The notes beneath the pieces are model-generated. The model did not search any database. It was not told where the DNA came from and worked only from the letters and a program-made list of their open reading frames with translations. The position numbers and the translations under genes were made by a program. From a virus, in IMG/VR virus record IMGVR_UViG_3300028595_000011, positions 1-64,000 of that record: a DNA stretch of 64,000 nucleotides; one strand, written 5' to 3'. Position 1 is the stretch's first letter. Each line of letters opens with the position of its first letter. Below are positions 31,029-37,223 of this stretch, in pieces.

Positions 31029-31316
31029 TCATGGCAGCTTCCTTTTAATTGGTTCCATCTTTCGATTGCGAGTGGGCGGCAACGCCGTAAAGCAGTCCGC
31101 ACATAGATATCGTACAGGACCTGGACCTGTAGGCAACAGCCCTCTCCTGATGTAATGCACACAATTACTGTCTATCCACTCGCCTTCCTCGGCATCCCAT
31201 GCCTCACATCTAGCGCCAATGTTCTGACCCGAAACGTACTCACTGTATCTGATTATTCGATAATCCTCTTGGCAAATCTCGCCGTTCTCTATCAGTTGCC
31301 TGAAGTCTGCTGGCAT
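31029..31316 (-). CDS. Zinc-knuckle protein, tandem paralogue (95 aa)
   Basis: MPADFRQLIENGEICQEDYR, then WDAEEGEWIDSN, YIRRGLLPTG, YLCADCFTALP and the C-terminal EPIKRKLP. It aligns over its whole length with the next gene downstream (30735-31016). Start placed at the ATG three bases after the upstream gene's stop. Function unknown; a small metal-binding regulator is plausible. Confidence 0.65.
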   Translation of the reverse strand: MPADFRQLIENGEICQEDYRIIRYSEYVSGQNIGARCEAWDAEEGEWIDSNCVHYIRRGLLPTGPGPVRYLCADCFTALPPTRNRKMEPIKRKLP

Positions 31317-31319
31317 AGG

Positions 31320-31544
31320 CTACCCCATCACTGCTCTCGATAGCTCATGCTCACACTGAAGCGGACCACGACCAAGTGACTGGATGTAGATCACTGGCAA
31401 CCCGTGACCGAATTGCACCTGACTCACACCCCGCACGGATCGAACCCGCTTCTCGAACTGGGCCTGAGTTTCGTGATTGTCTGGTAGCTCATGCGCTTCA
31501 ACGAGGAACACGAACGAGCGGCCATTCCGCTTAAGTCCAATCAT
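31320..31544 (-). CDS. Hypothetical protein (74 aa)
   Basis: Start at MIGLKRNGRSFVFLVEAH because its ATG overlaps the preceding TGA (ATGA) and GAAAGGGG lies seven bases upstream; a longer frame lacks a good site. Small alpha/beta domain with two strands around an acidic helix (DNHETQAQFEKRVRSVRG). No family recognised. Confidence 0.6.
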   Translation of the reverse strand: MIGLKRNGRSFVFLVEAHELPDNHETQAQFEKRVRSVRGVSQVQFGHGLPVIYIQSLGRGPLQCEHELSRAVMG

Positions 31545-31849
31545 GCTTTGCCCCTTTCCATGCCATCCTCTATCATTTGCCACTCGATGACACAATACAC
31601 AGTACATACCCATGGTCCACACTGAGCTTCATACATCAGTGCCGAGCCATCTGTGTAGCTTCGCCCGACTATCGTCAGGGGTCTGCTATCAGCACAGTGA
31701 ATCTCACGCTGAAGCTTAACGAAATCCCTGGCCCATGCAGTGGCACGAGTCAGCGATGGGTAGGCACGCATGTCACTGAAGAGATAGTGCCTGTCCTCAT
31801 CGTCAACGTGACCAGGAACACACACAAATGTGACAATCTCCTCGCTCAT
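31541..31849 (-). CDS. Hypothetical protein (102 aa)
   Basis: Start at MSEEIVTFVCVPGHVDDEDR with AAAGGAGGACAC directly upstream. Alpha/beta with a RATAWARDFVKLQREIH helix and hydrophobic strands (LTIVGRSYT, WVCTVYCVIEW). No motif recognised. Preceded by a GGAAC/GTTCC hairpin immediately before the ribosome site. Confidence 0.6.
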   Translation of the reverse strand: MSEEIVTFVCVPGHVDDEDRHYLFSDMRAYPSLTRATAWARDFVKLQREIHCADSRPLTIVGRSYTDGSALMYEAQCGPWVCTVYCVIEWQMIEDGMERGKA

Positions 31850-31863
31850 GTGTCCTCCTTTCT

Positions 31864-31877
31864 GGAACATGAGTTCC
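31864..31877 (-). promoter_or_regulatory. Leader hairpin just upstream of a ribosome site
   Basis: Minus-strand GGAAC-TCAT-GTTCC, followed by AGAAAGGAGG and the ATG at 31849. One of at least five such hairpins in front of ribosome sites in this block; possibly an RNA-processing or stability element. Confidence 0.45.
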
Positions 31878-31964
31878 AAGCAGCCATCCCACCAGACCCG
31901 CATCCTTACCTGATGCTCGGTCTGGCTGCGCACGGGAAGGCTGCTTGCAACCCACGCAGGGCTG

Positions 31965-32057
31965 CTAGTTCCAGTAGTCTGGATCGACTACTGCCTCAGC
32001 TATTGCCACGATCACCACAGCTACAGCCACAGCCACCAGTACAGCGGTCATTAACAT
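31965..32057 (-). CDS. Membrane microprotein (30 aa), overlapping
   Basis: MLMTAVLVAVAVAVVIVAIA is a single hydrophobic span followed by an acidic/aromatic tail (EAVVDPDYWN). GGAG lies eight bases upstream. It is read out of phase with the end of the 31996-32292 gene, overlapping it by 62 bases. The strong hydrophobic pattern argues for coding, though Val/Ala-rich runs can arise by chance in GC-rich frames. Confidence 0.45.
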   Translation of the reverse strand: MLMTAVLVAVAVAVVIVAIAEAVVDPDYWN

Positions 32058-32292
32058 CTGCTGTCTCCTTCCAGTCCACAAGCTTGACGGCCCCCTCATT
32101 GCTGTTGTAGTACATGATGCTTGGATACTTATTCAGATCGCCATTGTGTCCGATATACCAGTCCTTTTCGCCATCCTCGAACTTGATGTTGATAGACAGC
32201 GGACGCCTGGGGTCGTTGCTGTGGTATATTGCAACATGTATACCAGTTGGCTTGATCTCAATCCTCGGCTGCCCCTCGATGTTGATCGACAT
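31996..32292 (-). CDS. Hypothetical protein with Cys-rich tail (98 aa)
   Basis: MSINIEGQPRIEIKPTGIHV; all-beta character through DGEKDWYIGHNG and a Cys-rich end (DRCTGGCGCSCGDRGNS). Overlaps both neighbours. The Cys-rich tail lies where a second frame encodes a membrane microprotein, so one of the two is constrained by the other. Confidence 0.6.
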   Translation of the reverse strand: MSINIEGQPRIEIKPTGIHVAIYHSNDPRRPLSINIKFEDGEKDWYIGHNGDLNKYPSIMYYNSNEGAVKLVDWKETADVNDRCTGGCGCSCGDRGNS

Positions 32293-32530
32293 CAGTCCTC
32301 CTTCCTGCGCCGGTTGGCCCTACTCCCCATCCTTGCTCAGTCTTCTCGATCTGCTGGATCAGGTTACGACCAACCATCCACCCGGTCACCCACACAACGC
32401 TTTCCGCAACAAACCGACCATCAGGGTCCAGCATGTTGCGTATGGCTTCTTTGTCATCAATGTGTTGGTTGCATAACTTTCTCAGACGTTTGACTTCTTC
32501 CTGAAGCTCCGCTTTGGTTTTACCTGCCAT
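32258..32530 (-). CDS. Hypothetical helical protein (90 aa)
   Basis: Start at MAGKTKAELQEEVKRLRKLC (GGAAAGGTGAGACC upstream). N-terminal coiled coil, then a middle with DGRFVAESVVWVTGWMVG and a Gly-rich end. No family recognised. The last 35 bases overlap the next gene. Confidence 0.55.
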   Translation of the reverse strand: MAGKTKAELQEEVKRLRKLCNQHIDDKEAIRNMLDPDGRFVAESVVWVTGWMVGRNLIQQIEKTEQGWGVGPTGAGRRTDVDQHRGAAED

Positions 32531-32534
32531 GGTC

Positions 32535-32630
32535 TCACCTTTCCTTGTCTCTGGCAAACCAGTCAGCCAGAAGCATGTAGATCAGAAGCCACATGCACAC
32601 AGTAAGCAATGTGTTTTGCCAATCTCCCAT
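32535..32630 (-). CDS. Membrane microprotein (31 aa)
   Basis: The frame MGDWQNTLLTVCMWLLIYML...WFARDKER has a hydrophobic segment of ~18 residues and a charged C-terminus. GGAGG is six bases upstream of ATG and lies in the end of the preceding gene. It exactly fills the space between two genes. Confidence 0.5.
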   Translation of the reverse strand: MGDWQNTLLTVCMWLLIYMLLADWFARDKER

Positions 32631-32631
32631 G

Positions 32632-32892
32632 TCATTCCTCCTTCACCCCTCTTAGCAGAGGCATTTTGTGTGCCTTGATAGTCCAAGACAGCACGTCCAT
32701 GGCAAAGAAGTCATCAGTGCCAGGGCCTGGGCGAATGTCGGGCCATCTGTTGTGGAGTATGCTTTGCTCTTGCACCAACCCAATTGCCATTTTGTACATC
32801 TGCTCCTTGGCAACACGGCGCGTCGCGCAGAGCACCAGCTTCTCTGATTTGCCAGTCACATTACGCAGGATCACAGCCCACACATATTGCAT
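32632..32892 (-). CDS. Hypothetical protein (86 aa)
   Basis: MQYVWAVILRNVTGKSEKLV; starts with a beta strand, followed by CATRRVAKEQMYKMAIGLVQ (helix) and a Pro-rich loop. Likely a small alpha/beta protein. GAAAGGAGGAACC precedes the ATG, with a stem-loop just before it. Confidence 0.6.
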   Translation of the reverse strand: MQYVWAVILRNVTGKSEKLVLCATRRVAKEQMYKMAIGLVQEQSILHNRWPDIRPGPGTDDFFAMDVLSWTIKAHKMPLLRGVKEE

Positions 32893-32904
32893 GGTTCCTC
32901 CTTT

Positions 32905-32932
32905 CTAGTAGGCTAGCACGCCAGCCCACTAG
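32905..32932 (-). promoter_or_regulatory. Leader stem-loop before the 32892 gene
   Basis: CTAGT-x-GGCT pairs with AGCC-x-ACTAG around an 8-base loop (minus-strand reading is the same), immediately upstream of AAAGGAGG. Partly competes with the neighbouring CCCACT/AGTGGG pairing, so alternative folds are possible. Confidence 0.45.
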
Positions 32933-32938
32933 AAAAGT

Positions 32939-32958
32939 GGGGCAGGAAAACCTGCCCC
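32939..32958 (-). terminator. Perfect 8-bp hairpin, terminator-like
   Basis: GGGGCAGG pairs with CCTGCCCC around a 4-base loop. On the minus strand it is followed by ACTTTTCT, a weak U tract. It lies between the 26-residue micro-gene and the 32892 gene and may partially terminate or process the transcript. Confidence 0.5.
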
Positions 32959-32966
32959 GAATGTTG

Positions 32967-33047
32967 TTACCTTACTGTGTCCACAACCCATACGAGTCCA
33001 CGAACAACAGCCAATAACAGGGCAAGCAGGATGACATCAACAGTCAC
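32967..33047 (-). CDS. Membrane microprotein (26 aa), tentative
   Basis: GTG start three bases after the preceding gene's stop triplet, so re-initiation is possible. Sequence VTVDVILLALLLAVVRGLVW with a short charged tail is one membrane span. No independent ribosome site, hence low confidence. Confidence 0.35.
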   Translation of the reverse strand: MTVDVILLALLLAVVRGLVWVVDTVR

Positions 33048-33050
33048 TGC

Positions 33051-33281
33051 TTAGACCTGCTCTACGGTAACTTTCAGAAGCTCGGGAACCACAAGCTCGC
33101 CATCCTCATCCGAGTCCAACGCTTCGTGGCGAAGGTACAGGGTCCGGACGTGCGACTTGTTCTGCGCCTTCTTCGTTCCCTTGGCTGTGGTCTCGACGAA
33201 TCGGACCGCACCCTTGGTCACTTTCTCCGGCGCAAAGAACACGGTTCGGGCAGCAAAGCCCTCCTCTTTCTTTTCCGGCAT
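33051..33281 (-). CDS. Hypothetical basic protein (76 aa)
   Basis: MPEKKEEGFAARTVFFAPEK; basic N-terminal half with strands (AVRFVETTAKGTKKAQNKSH) and acidic C-terminal half (DSDEDGELVVPELL). No recognised motif. Preceded by a UUCG hairpin and GGAAAGGAG. Confidence 0.6.
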   Translation of the reverse strand: MPEKKEEGFAARTVFFAPEKVTKGAVRFVETTAKGTKKAQNKSHVRTLYLRHEALDSDEDGELVVPELLKVTVEQV

Positions 33282-33470
33282 GATGCTCTCCTTTCCGGGC
33301 CGAAGCCCTAGTGTATGTACCTCATGCCATAGGTACTAGGCTGTGCCTGCCGAGAGACACAGCTAACTACCTACGTAGTCTTGCTTGGGGCAGGTGCCCC
33401 TTGATTGCCACCCCCTGTATGTGGCTTCAGCTTATATGCTGAGTGCTAATACCAGGTCTGTCTCTTCACG
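33282..33470 (-). promoter_or_regulatory. 189-base leader between genes, containing a UUCG hairpin
   Basis: No open frame worth calling. At 33297-33308 (minus strand) GGGC-TTCG-GCCC forms a stable tetraloop hairpin next to GGAAAGGAG. The rest contains CTAG-rich segments (CCTAGTACCTATGGCATGAGG) that recur in altered form in the leader at 34065-34177. The two leaders look homologous, suggesting a duplicated untranslated element. Confidence 0.5.
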
Positions 33471-33758
33471 CTAACCTCCGTTTCCAAGCACGCACTCCTC
33501 TTTCAACGGGAACCTTTCGAGGTGATCGAAGAGCTGCAATATGATCGGAGCATCCTTTGGAATGCCGAGATCCGTACGAGCTTTGAGCGACCACTTCATG
33601 TTGGTCACGGTGGAGTCGAACTCCTTGCCCGCATCGTTGAGGCTGCGACGCTTGATGCGTTGCACCTCCATCAGATCTCCATCATTGTTCGGAGCGAACA
33701 CGATCACACTGTAGCCCCGTGAGTACCTCGGCAATGGCCGATCATGGGGCTGCTTCAC
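33471..33758 (-). CDS. Hypothetical protein (95 aa), GTG start
   Basis: GTG start after GGGAGGCAAA. The sequence GYSVIVFAPNNDGDLMEVQR suggests an alpha/beta fold, followed by KRRSLNDAGKEFDSTVTNM and an amphipathic C-terminus. No family recognised. Confidence 0.6.
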   Translation of the reverse strand: MKQPHDRPLPRYSRGYSVIVFAPNNDGDLMEVQRIKRRSLNDAGKEFDSTVTNMKWSLKARTDLGIPKDAPIILQLFDHLERFPLKEECVLGNGG

Positions 33759-33770
33759 TTTGCCTCCCTT

Positions 33771-34064
33771 CTACTCCAGCTTGTCGGAGCAGGCGATGAT
33801 GTTAGCGAACACGGCGTCGAACATCTCCCTTGATCTGAACAACGAGACAGTGAGCGAGTCCGCTTTCCCGTTTGGCCACTCGGCAATCGCACCGTAGCAG
33901 CCTCGCATGGAGGGCGGAAGCGCAAGATCTTCCAGTTGCCAAACACGATACGCTGTGTCATCAGCCTCCACGTAGGCTTCTGATTCCACTTCGATGTCTC
34001 GCAACTTGGCACAGATCTTTCTGTCCTTCTCGCTGTCCAAATCCAAGTGCCTTACACTTGGCAT
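33771..34064 (-). CDS. Hypothetical protein (97 aa)
   Basis: Start at MPSVRHLDLDSEKDRKICAK, where GGAAAGGAGTGCTGCC gives a good site. Acidic alpha/beta domain with CYGAIAEWPNGKADSLTVSL strands. No motif recognised. The leader contains a GGGC/GCCC hairpin. Confidence 0.6.
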   Translation of the reverse strand: MPSVRHLDLDSEKDRKICAKLRDIEVESEAYVEADDTAYRVWQLEDLALPPSMRGCYGAIAEWPNGKADSLTVSLFRSREMFDAVFANIIACSDKLE

Positions 34065-34080
34065 GGCAGCACTCCTTTCC

Positions 34081-34093
34081 GGGCATGAAGCCC
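34081..34093 (-). promoter_or_regulatory. Leader hairpin before the 34064 gene
   Basis: Minus-strand GGGC-TTCAT-GCCC directly followed by GGAAAGGAG. It matches the hairpin plus ribosome-site arrangement at 33297-33308, and flanking CTAG-rich sequence is also similar. Confidence 0.45.
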
Positions 34094-34177
34094 AGGCTAG
34101 GCTATGACCTAGCATTGCACGTCCGCGCTGCGATAGTGTTGGCGCTCGTGCCTTTCACGCATAGCCTAGCTCACGCT

Positions 34178-34375
34178 TCACGCTTCGTTGTCTACCCGCT
34201 GCTCTGCGAGTCTGCGACGTTCCACTAACGTCCCATCGTTGGCGTCCATGTGAGCCATAAGCTCACGGATACGAAGCTCACGAGCCGATAGCTCGTTGCG
34301 CTCACTGATGTGAGCTTGAAGAGCTTGCCAATGGGCGTCAGTGCGTACGGATACACTGTATCCTCTGCACTTCAT
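34178..34375 (-). CDS. Small basic helical protein (65 aa)
   Basis: MKCRGYSVSVRTDAHWQALQ, then ARELRIRELMAHMDANDGTL and ERRRLAEQRVDNEA. The 'YSVSVRTDAHWQAL' start recalls a ribbon-helix-helix strand followed by a helix, so a DNA-binding role is possible, but the second helix pattern is not typical. GAAGGGAGAACGGCT is the ribosome site. Confidence 0.55.
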   Translation of the reverse strand: MKCRGYSVSVRTDAHWQALQAHISERNELSARELRIRELMAHMDANDGTLVERRRLAEQRVDNEA

Positions 34376-34395
34376 AGCCGTTCTCCCTTCTAGCG

Positions 34396-34542
34396 TTAGT
34401 CAGTACAGAACCAACGGCGCTTCACATTGCTGTGGTAGATTTGCTGTGCTCGCTCGAAGTTCACGCTGATAACAATGTACTGTTTGCCACAGCGTGCACA
34501 CTGCACATTCACCTTGTACCCACGGGGCCATTTGAATCCCAT
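34396..34542 (-). CDS. Small CxxC protein (48 aa)
   Basis: MGFKWPRGYKVNVQCARCGK, then a strand (QYIVISVNF) and a basic end (VKRRWFCTD). The CARC pair plus a late Cys could bind zinc with other ligands. GAAAGGAGTGCAGC is an excellent ribosome site, and an upstream hairpin separates it from the previous gene. Confidence 0.6.
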   Translation of the reverse strand: MGFKWPRGYKVNVQCARCGKQYIVISVNFERAQQIYHSNVKRRWFCTD

Positions 34543-34573
34543 GCTGCACTCCTTTCGATAGGTTCACACCCAA

Positions 34574-34590
34574 CGAGGGTGCAGCCCTCG
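34574..34590 (-). promoter_or_regulatory. Leader hairpin before the 34542 gene
   Basis: CGAGGG-x5-CCCTCG, a 6-bp stem, between the end of the 229-residue gene and the GAAAGGAG of the next. Without a U tract, so processing or translational insulation is more likely than termination. Confidence 0.45.
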
Positions 34591-35280
34591 TCATTTGATT
34601 CCATGAATGTGCTCAAGAGCATGAAGAGCTTGACGCTCGCTCTTGACACGGCGGATGATGATACTTTTGGAGAACTCGCCATTGCTGACTTGGATTGTGG
34701 CGTCATGGAATTTGGTGACGCCGATCTTGGTCATGGTGACACGCTTTACGCGCCACGTCTCAGGGCTTGAGTCCACCACCTTGGCAGCGCGCTGCGTCAT
34801 GTCCACAGTTGGAGCATCAACGCTGTGCTTATTCTTGATTCCGGGAGCGGTCAGAATGCGGACATTCTTAGCTTCACCGGGATTGTCCTTCTTAGCCTGC
34901 TCACGCTTCACCTTCTCGACGGCCTTCAGTGCTTCACCGTTCTCAAAGTTAGCAATGGGAGCGATGTGGCAGCCAGGGCCGAATGGCAAGGCGGGAGCCT
35001 GCTTATGCCGCTTTTTGCCCGTCCGCTTTTTCAAGCGCGAATCCTTGACTTCAACTGTGGGCAACTCAATCTCGTACGGCCGGAATGGAAATCCAGGGTC
35101 CACACGTACTGTATGAGTCCCGACCACCTTGAATGTCAAGATTTCGGTGACATTCTCAACAGCTTGGGTCATCCGGTGCAAGCGATTGACTCTGGAAAAC
35201 CGCGAGCGATTCCCTCTGCGAGTCTTACGCTGAGTCCCGTCCAGCCTGTCTCGGGTAGGATTGCTGGTAACGTTTGGCAT
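34591..35280 (-). CDS. Basic hypothetical protein (229 aa), first gene of the minus block
   Basis: MPNVTSNPTRDRLDGTQRKT: the N-terminal ~35 residues are strongly basic and Arg/Thr-rich. A beta-rich stretch follows (EILTFKVVGTHTVRVDPGFP), then a basic KKRTGKKRHKQAPALPFG segment, a Lys-rich helix, and a C-terminal WRVKRVTMTKIGVTKFHDAT part ending with ALHALEHIHGIK. The promoter-proximal position and charge suggest a nucleic-acid-binding early protein; no family recognised. Its leader carries a GGGT/ACCC hairpin then GGAAACGGAG. Confidence 0.6.
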   Translation of the reverse strand: MPNVTSNPTRDRLDGTQRKTRRGNRSRFSRVNRLHRMTQAVENVTEILTFKVVGTHTVRVDPGFPFRPYEIELPTVEVKDSRLKKRTGKKRHKQAPALPFGPGCHIAPIANFENGEALKAVEKVKREQAKKDNPGEAKNVRILTAPGIKNKHSVDAPTVDMTQRAAKVVDSSPETWRVKRVTMTKIGVTKFHDATIQVSNGEFSKSIIIRRVKSERQALHALEHIHGIK

Positions 35281-36142
35281 AAGCCTCTCCGTTTCCAGGG
35301 TCGTACCCTCGTTGGCTATGAACCCATCTTCTACTTACCGTGCAGCATTCTCCTCTGCACCCCTGTCTTTCAGCGTCCATCTCCCTAGGTAGCCTGCTTA
35401 CTCTGGTACAGTGTGCACCATTTCAGTATCTTCTGGCTCCATCGCAGTCTCCGGATGGCTGGCCGATCCCTGCTGGCTGTCTCCTCCCGTTGTGGAGGGG
35501 TCCAGCGGTCAACCATAGTTTGGGGTCGAGTAGGGTTTCACACCACAAAACGGCGTAAGTACCTTTGTTTTCAGAAGGTTACAAACGTGCTAATTTTTTA
35601 GCACCTCGTGTCCAGCGGAGTTAAGTTGCTGCAAACAAAGGAGTTAAGGCTAGATACCCATCCGGTCACGGATTTTTTTCTCGCGTATATAATGTCAGCC
35701 GCTGTCCAGGGTCCGATAATAACGATTATGTAAACCTGAGTCGTGCTGCTAAGTCGTTTAAAATCAACAACATCACGAAAATCGGCGCTGAGAAGCTGTC
35801 TCGCAGGACGGCGGATGCGGCGCGCACAATATAACAGTCAGGCCGGGAGGGGGTTCGGCTTCGCCGTGCCTTGCCCCTCCTTTAGTACCCTCCCCAAAAT
35901 GCCGAATCAAAAAATTGAGAAAACCTCCATTTGACACAAACTCATGTATAGTAGGGTGTTAGGGTAGGAACTAGAATACCCCTCTCGCTGCTCAGATGGC
36001 TCTGTACGGGCGCGTAGGCGTGTACGCGGGATAATGCTCGCGTGGAGCTACGTACGCGCACCACGGCGCGTGTGAAGCTGTGGTTCCCGTTTTGTGGACA
36101 AAAGTGGGGGGTGGGACCGATGATGATGGTGGGAGGTGCGGC
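35281..36142. promoter_or_regulatory. Divergent control region, no convincing gene (862 bases)
   Basis: The two transcription blocks diverge from here. Visible elements: hairpin GGGT-x3-ACCC at 35298-35308 ahead of the minus operon; GTCCAGCGG at 35500 and 35610; GGAGTTAAG at 35617 and 35640; an inverted pair CCTTTGTTT (35562) / AAACAAAGG (35633); a perfect hairpin at 35587; TATAAT at 35688 (plus) with a weak -35; GC-rich stem-loop with a CGGC-TTC-GCCG centre at about 35846-35880; TTGACA at 35931 and TATAGT at 35947, too close for a standard sigma70 pair. An origin of replication or early promoters are plausible. Confidence 0.5.
35587..35604. terminator. Hairpin with T-rich loop in the divergent region
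   Basis: GTGCTAA-TTTT-TTAGCAC, a perfect 7-bp stem. The T run is inside the loop/stem rather than after it, so an operator or origin element is as likely as a terminator. Confidence 0.35.
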
Positions 36143-36385
36143 ATGATCCGAGTAACGGTAGAGGTGATTCCCTTTGGGGAAGAGAAGAGGAAGAGAACCA
36201 TTGGTACGATGAAGATTGTGAACGATGGGGAGGGGAACGTGTGGGTTGGTGATTACGACGTGCACGTAGAGGATGAGGCGCGGGAGGTGACGGGGAAGTA
36301 CAAGGATTTCAAGATAAGGAGCTTCAATCGTTCTGGTGGCTTCTGGCGGCTTATAGGTGCTGCTATTGAGGGGATGGAGAAATGA
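36143..36385 (+). CDS. Hypothetical protein (80 aa), first gene of the plus block
   Basis: Start at MIRVTVEVIPFGEEKRKRTI after GGGAGGTGCGGC. Beta-rich (KIVNDGEGNVWVGDYDVHVE), with a short basic segment and a C-terminal amphipathic helix. No family recognised. Its stop overlaps the ATG of the membrane gene (ATGA). Confidence 0.65.
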   Translation: MIRVTVEVIPFGEEKRKRTIGTMKIVNDGEGNVWVGDYDVHVEDEAREVTGKYKDFKIRSFNRSGGFWRLIGAAIEGMEK

Positions 36386-36549
36386 TCTTAGACATTCTTG
36401 CGTTGGTGATCCTGGTGATTCTTTCGGGACTGGTTTTGTTACTCTTGTTGTCATGGGCTGCGGAAGACCCGGATGGTTGCGGGGCTGCATTTATTGTTCT
36501 TGCTCTTGTGATGGCTTTCTTATGGGCTATTTATCGTCTGGGTGGATAA
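36382..36549 (+). CDS. Small membrane protein, two spans (55 aa)
   Basis: MILDILALVILVILSGLVLL (extended to LLLSW) and AAFIVLALVMAFLWAIY are two hydrophobic spans joined by an acidic loop (AAEDPDGCG). The ATG overlaps the upstream TGA, so translation is coupled. Unknown function. Confidence 0.6.
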   Translation: MILDILALVILVILSGLVLLLLLSWAAEDPDGCGAAFIVLALVMAFLWAIYRLGG

Positions 36550-36599
36550 TAATGTTATACATGGTATTCAATTGCACTGGATTAGAAGGGGAGGATGAT

Positions 36600-36794
36600 A
36601 TGGGTAAAGAGAAGCGTCCGGTAAACGTAAACATGGACATGAGTATGTACGAGGAGATTTGCGTAGAGGTGGAGGAGATGAACGATAACTTGAAGAGCAT
36701 GAATATTCCTACGCGGGTGAGCGTGCACGGGTTTATCATTGGTGCGATTCGGGAGAAGCTGGAAAGGCTTGAGGATATGGAGAGGGTGAAATGA
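36600..36794 (+). CDS. Ribbon-helix-helix-like DNA-binding protein (64 aa)
   Basis: Start at MGKEKRPVNVNMDMSMYEEI because GGGGAGGATGAT precedes it. The strand RPVNVNMD, a first helix (MYEEICVEVEEMN), and a second helix beginning VSVHGFIIGAIREKL follow the Arc/MetJ (RHH) order. This would be a dimeric repressor; the 37.1 kb palindromes are candidate targets. It overlaps the next gene by 4 bases. Confidence 0.6.
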   Translation: MGKEKRPVNVNMDMSMYEEICVEVEEMNDNLKSMNIPTRVSVHGFIIGAIREKLERLEDMERVK

Positions 36795-37012
36795 CTACAC
36801 TGGAAAATTTGAAAGAGCTTGTTGAGGCGCTGAAAGAGGCAGATACGCTCATGTACGCGGTAGAGCGTGATGCGAAGGTGAGTTCTTGGCCGCATCAGAA
36901 CAGGGCTATTATGGATCTGGTTGATAGGAATATTGATTTTTTGCATAAGATTATGAAGAAGCTAGACCTGATTTATGTAGAGCATTCCAAGGATCACCGG
37001 ACGGGGCAGTGA
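36791..37012 (+). CDS. Small helical protein (73 aa)
   Basis: MTTLENLKELVEALKEADTL, all-helical, with MDLVDRNIDFLHKIMKKLDL in the second half. No metal or catalytic motif. ATGA overlap with the RHH-like gene, so possibly a partner or antagonist. Confidence 0.6.
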   Translation: MTTLENLKELVEALKEADTLMYAVERDAKVSSWPHQNRAIMDLVDRNIDFLHKIMKKLDLIYVEHSKDHRTGQ

Positions 37013-37039
37013 GCGCTTTACAGTTAATACACTGCATAG

Positions 37040-37072
37040 TTAGTTTTATTAGTTTCGTTAGTTGCGTTAGTT
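37040..37072 (+). repeat. Four tandem 9-bp iterons (TTAGTT core)
   Basis: TTAGTT starts at 37040, 37049, 37058 and 37067, a strict 9-base period with variable linkers. A fifth, imperfect copy overlaps the end. It sits in the 211-base gap upstream of the helix-turn-helix gene, a normal place for initiator or repressor iterons. Confidence 0.6.
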
Positions 37073-37120
37073 AGTGTGCTTTTTTTTCAGGGTGGAAAAA
37101 GTTACACCCGATTTGTCCAC

Positions 37121-37206
37121 TTGACATCGGTCCCGAGGTCGGACATCCGAATTCGGACACACGAATTGAATGAGTAGTTGACACGCTACGTAACGTTATG
37201 TATCGT
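37121..37206 (+). promoter_or_regulatory. Candidate promoter with palindromic operator
   Basis: TTGACA (37178-37183), a 17-base spacer and TATCGT (37201-37206) make a plausible sigma70 promoter 18 bases before the HTH gene. Just upstream lie the perfect palindrome TCCGAATTCGGA (37146-37157), two direct copies of TCGGACA (37139 and 37153), and a second TTGACA at 37121. A T8 run occurs earlier at ~37080. Confidence 0.5.
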
Positions 37207-37223
37207 TAGTAGCGGAGGATTAA

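Noticed and set aside
35743-35934. 63-residue plus-strand frame in the divergent region
   Set aside because: No ribosome site, Arg/Ser-rich random-like composition, and it spans a stem-loop and repeat elements.
37040-37072. Short repeats considered as a CRISPR array
   Set aside because: Units are 6-9 bases with 3-base linkers; CRISPR repeats are 23 or more bases with spacers of similar size. Iterons fit better.
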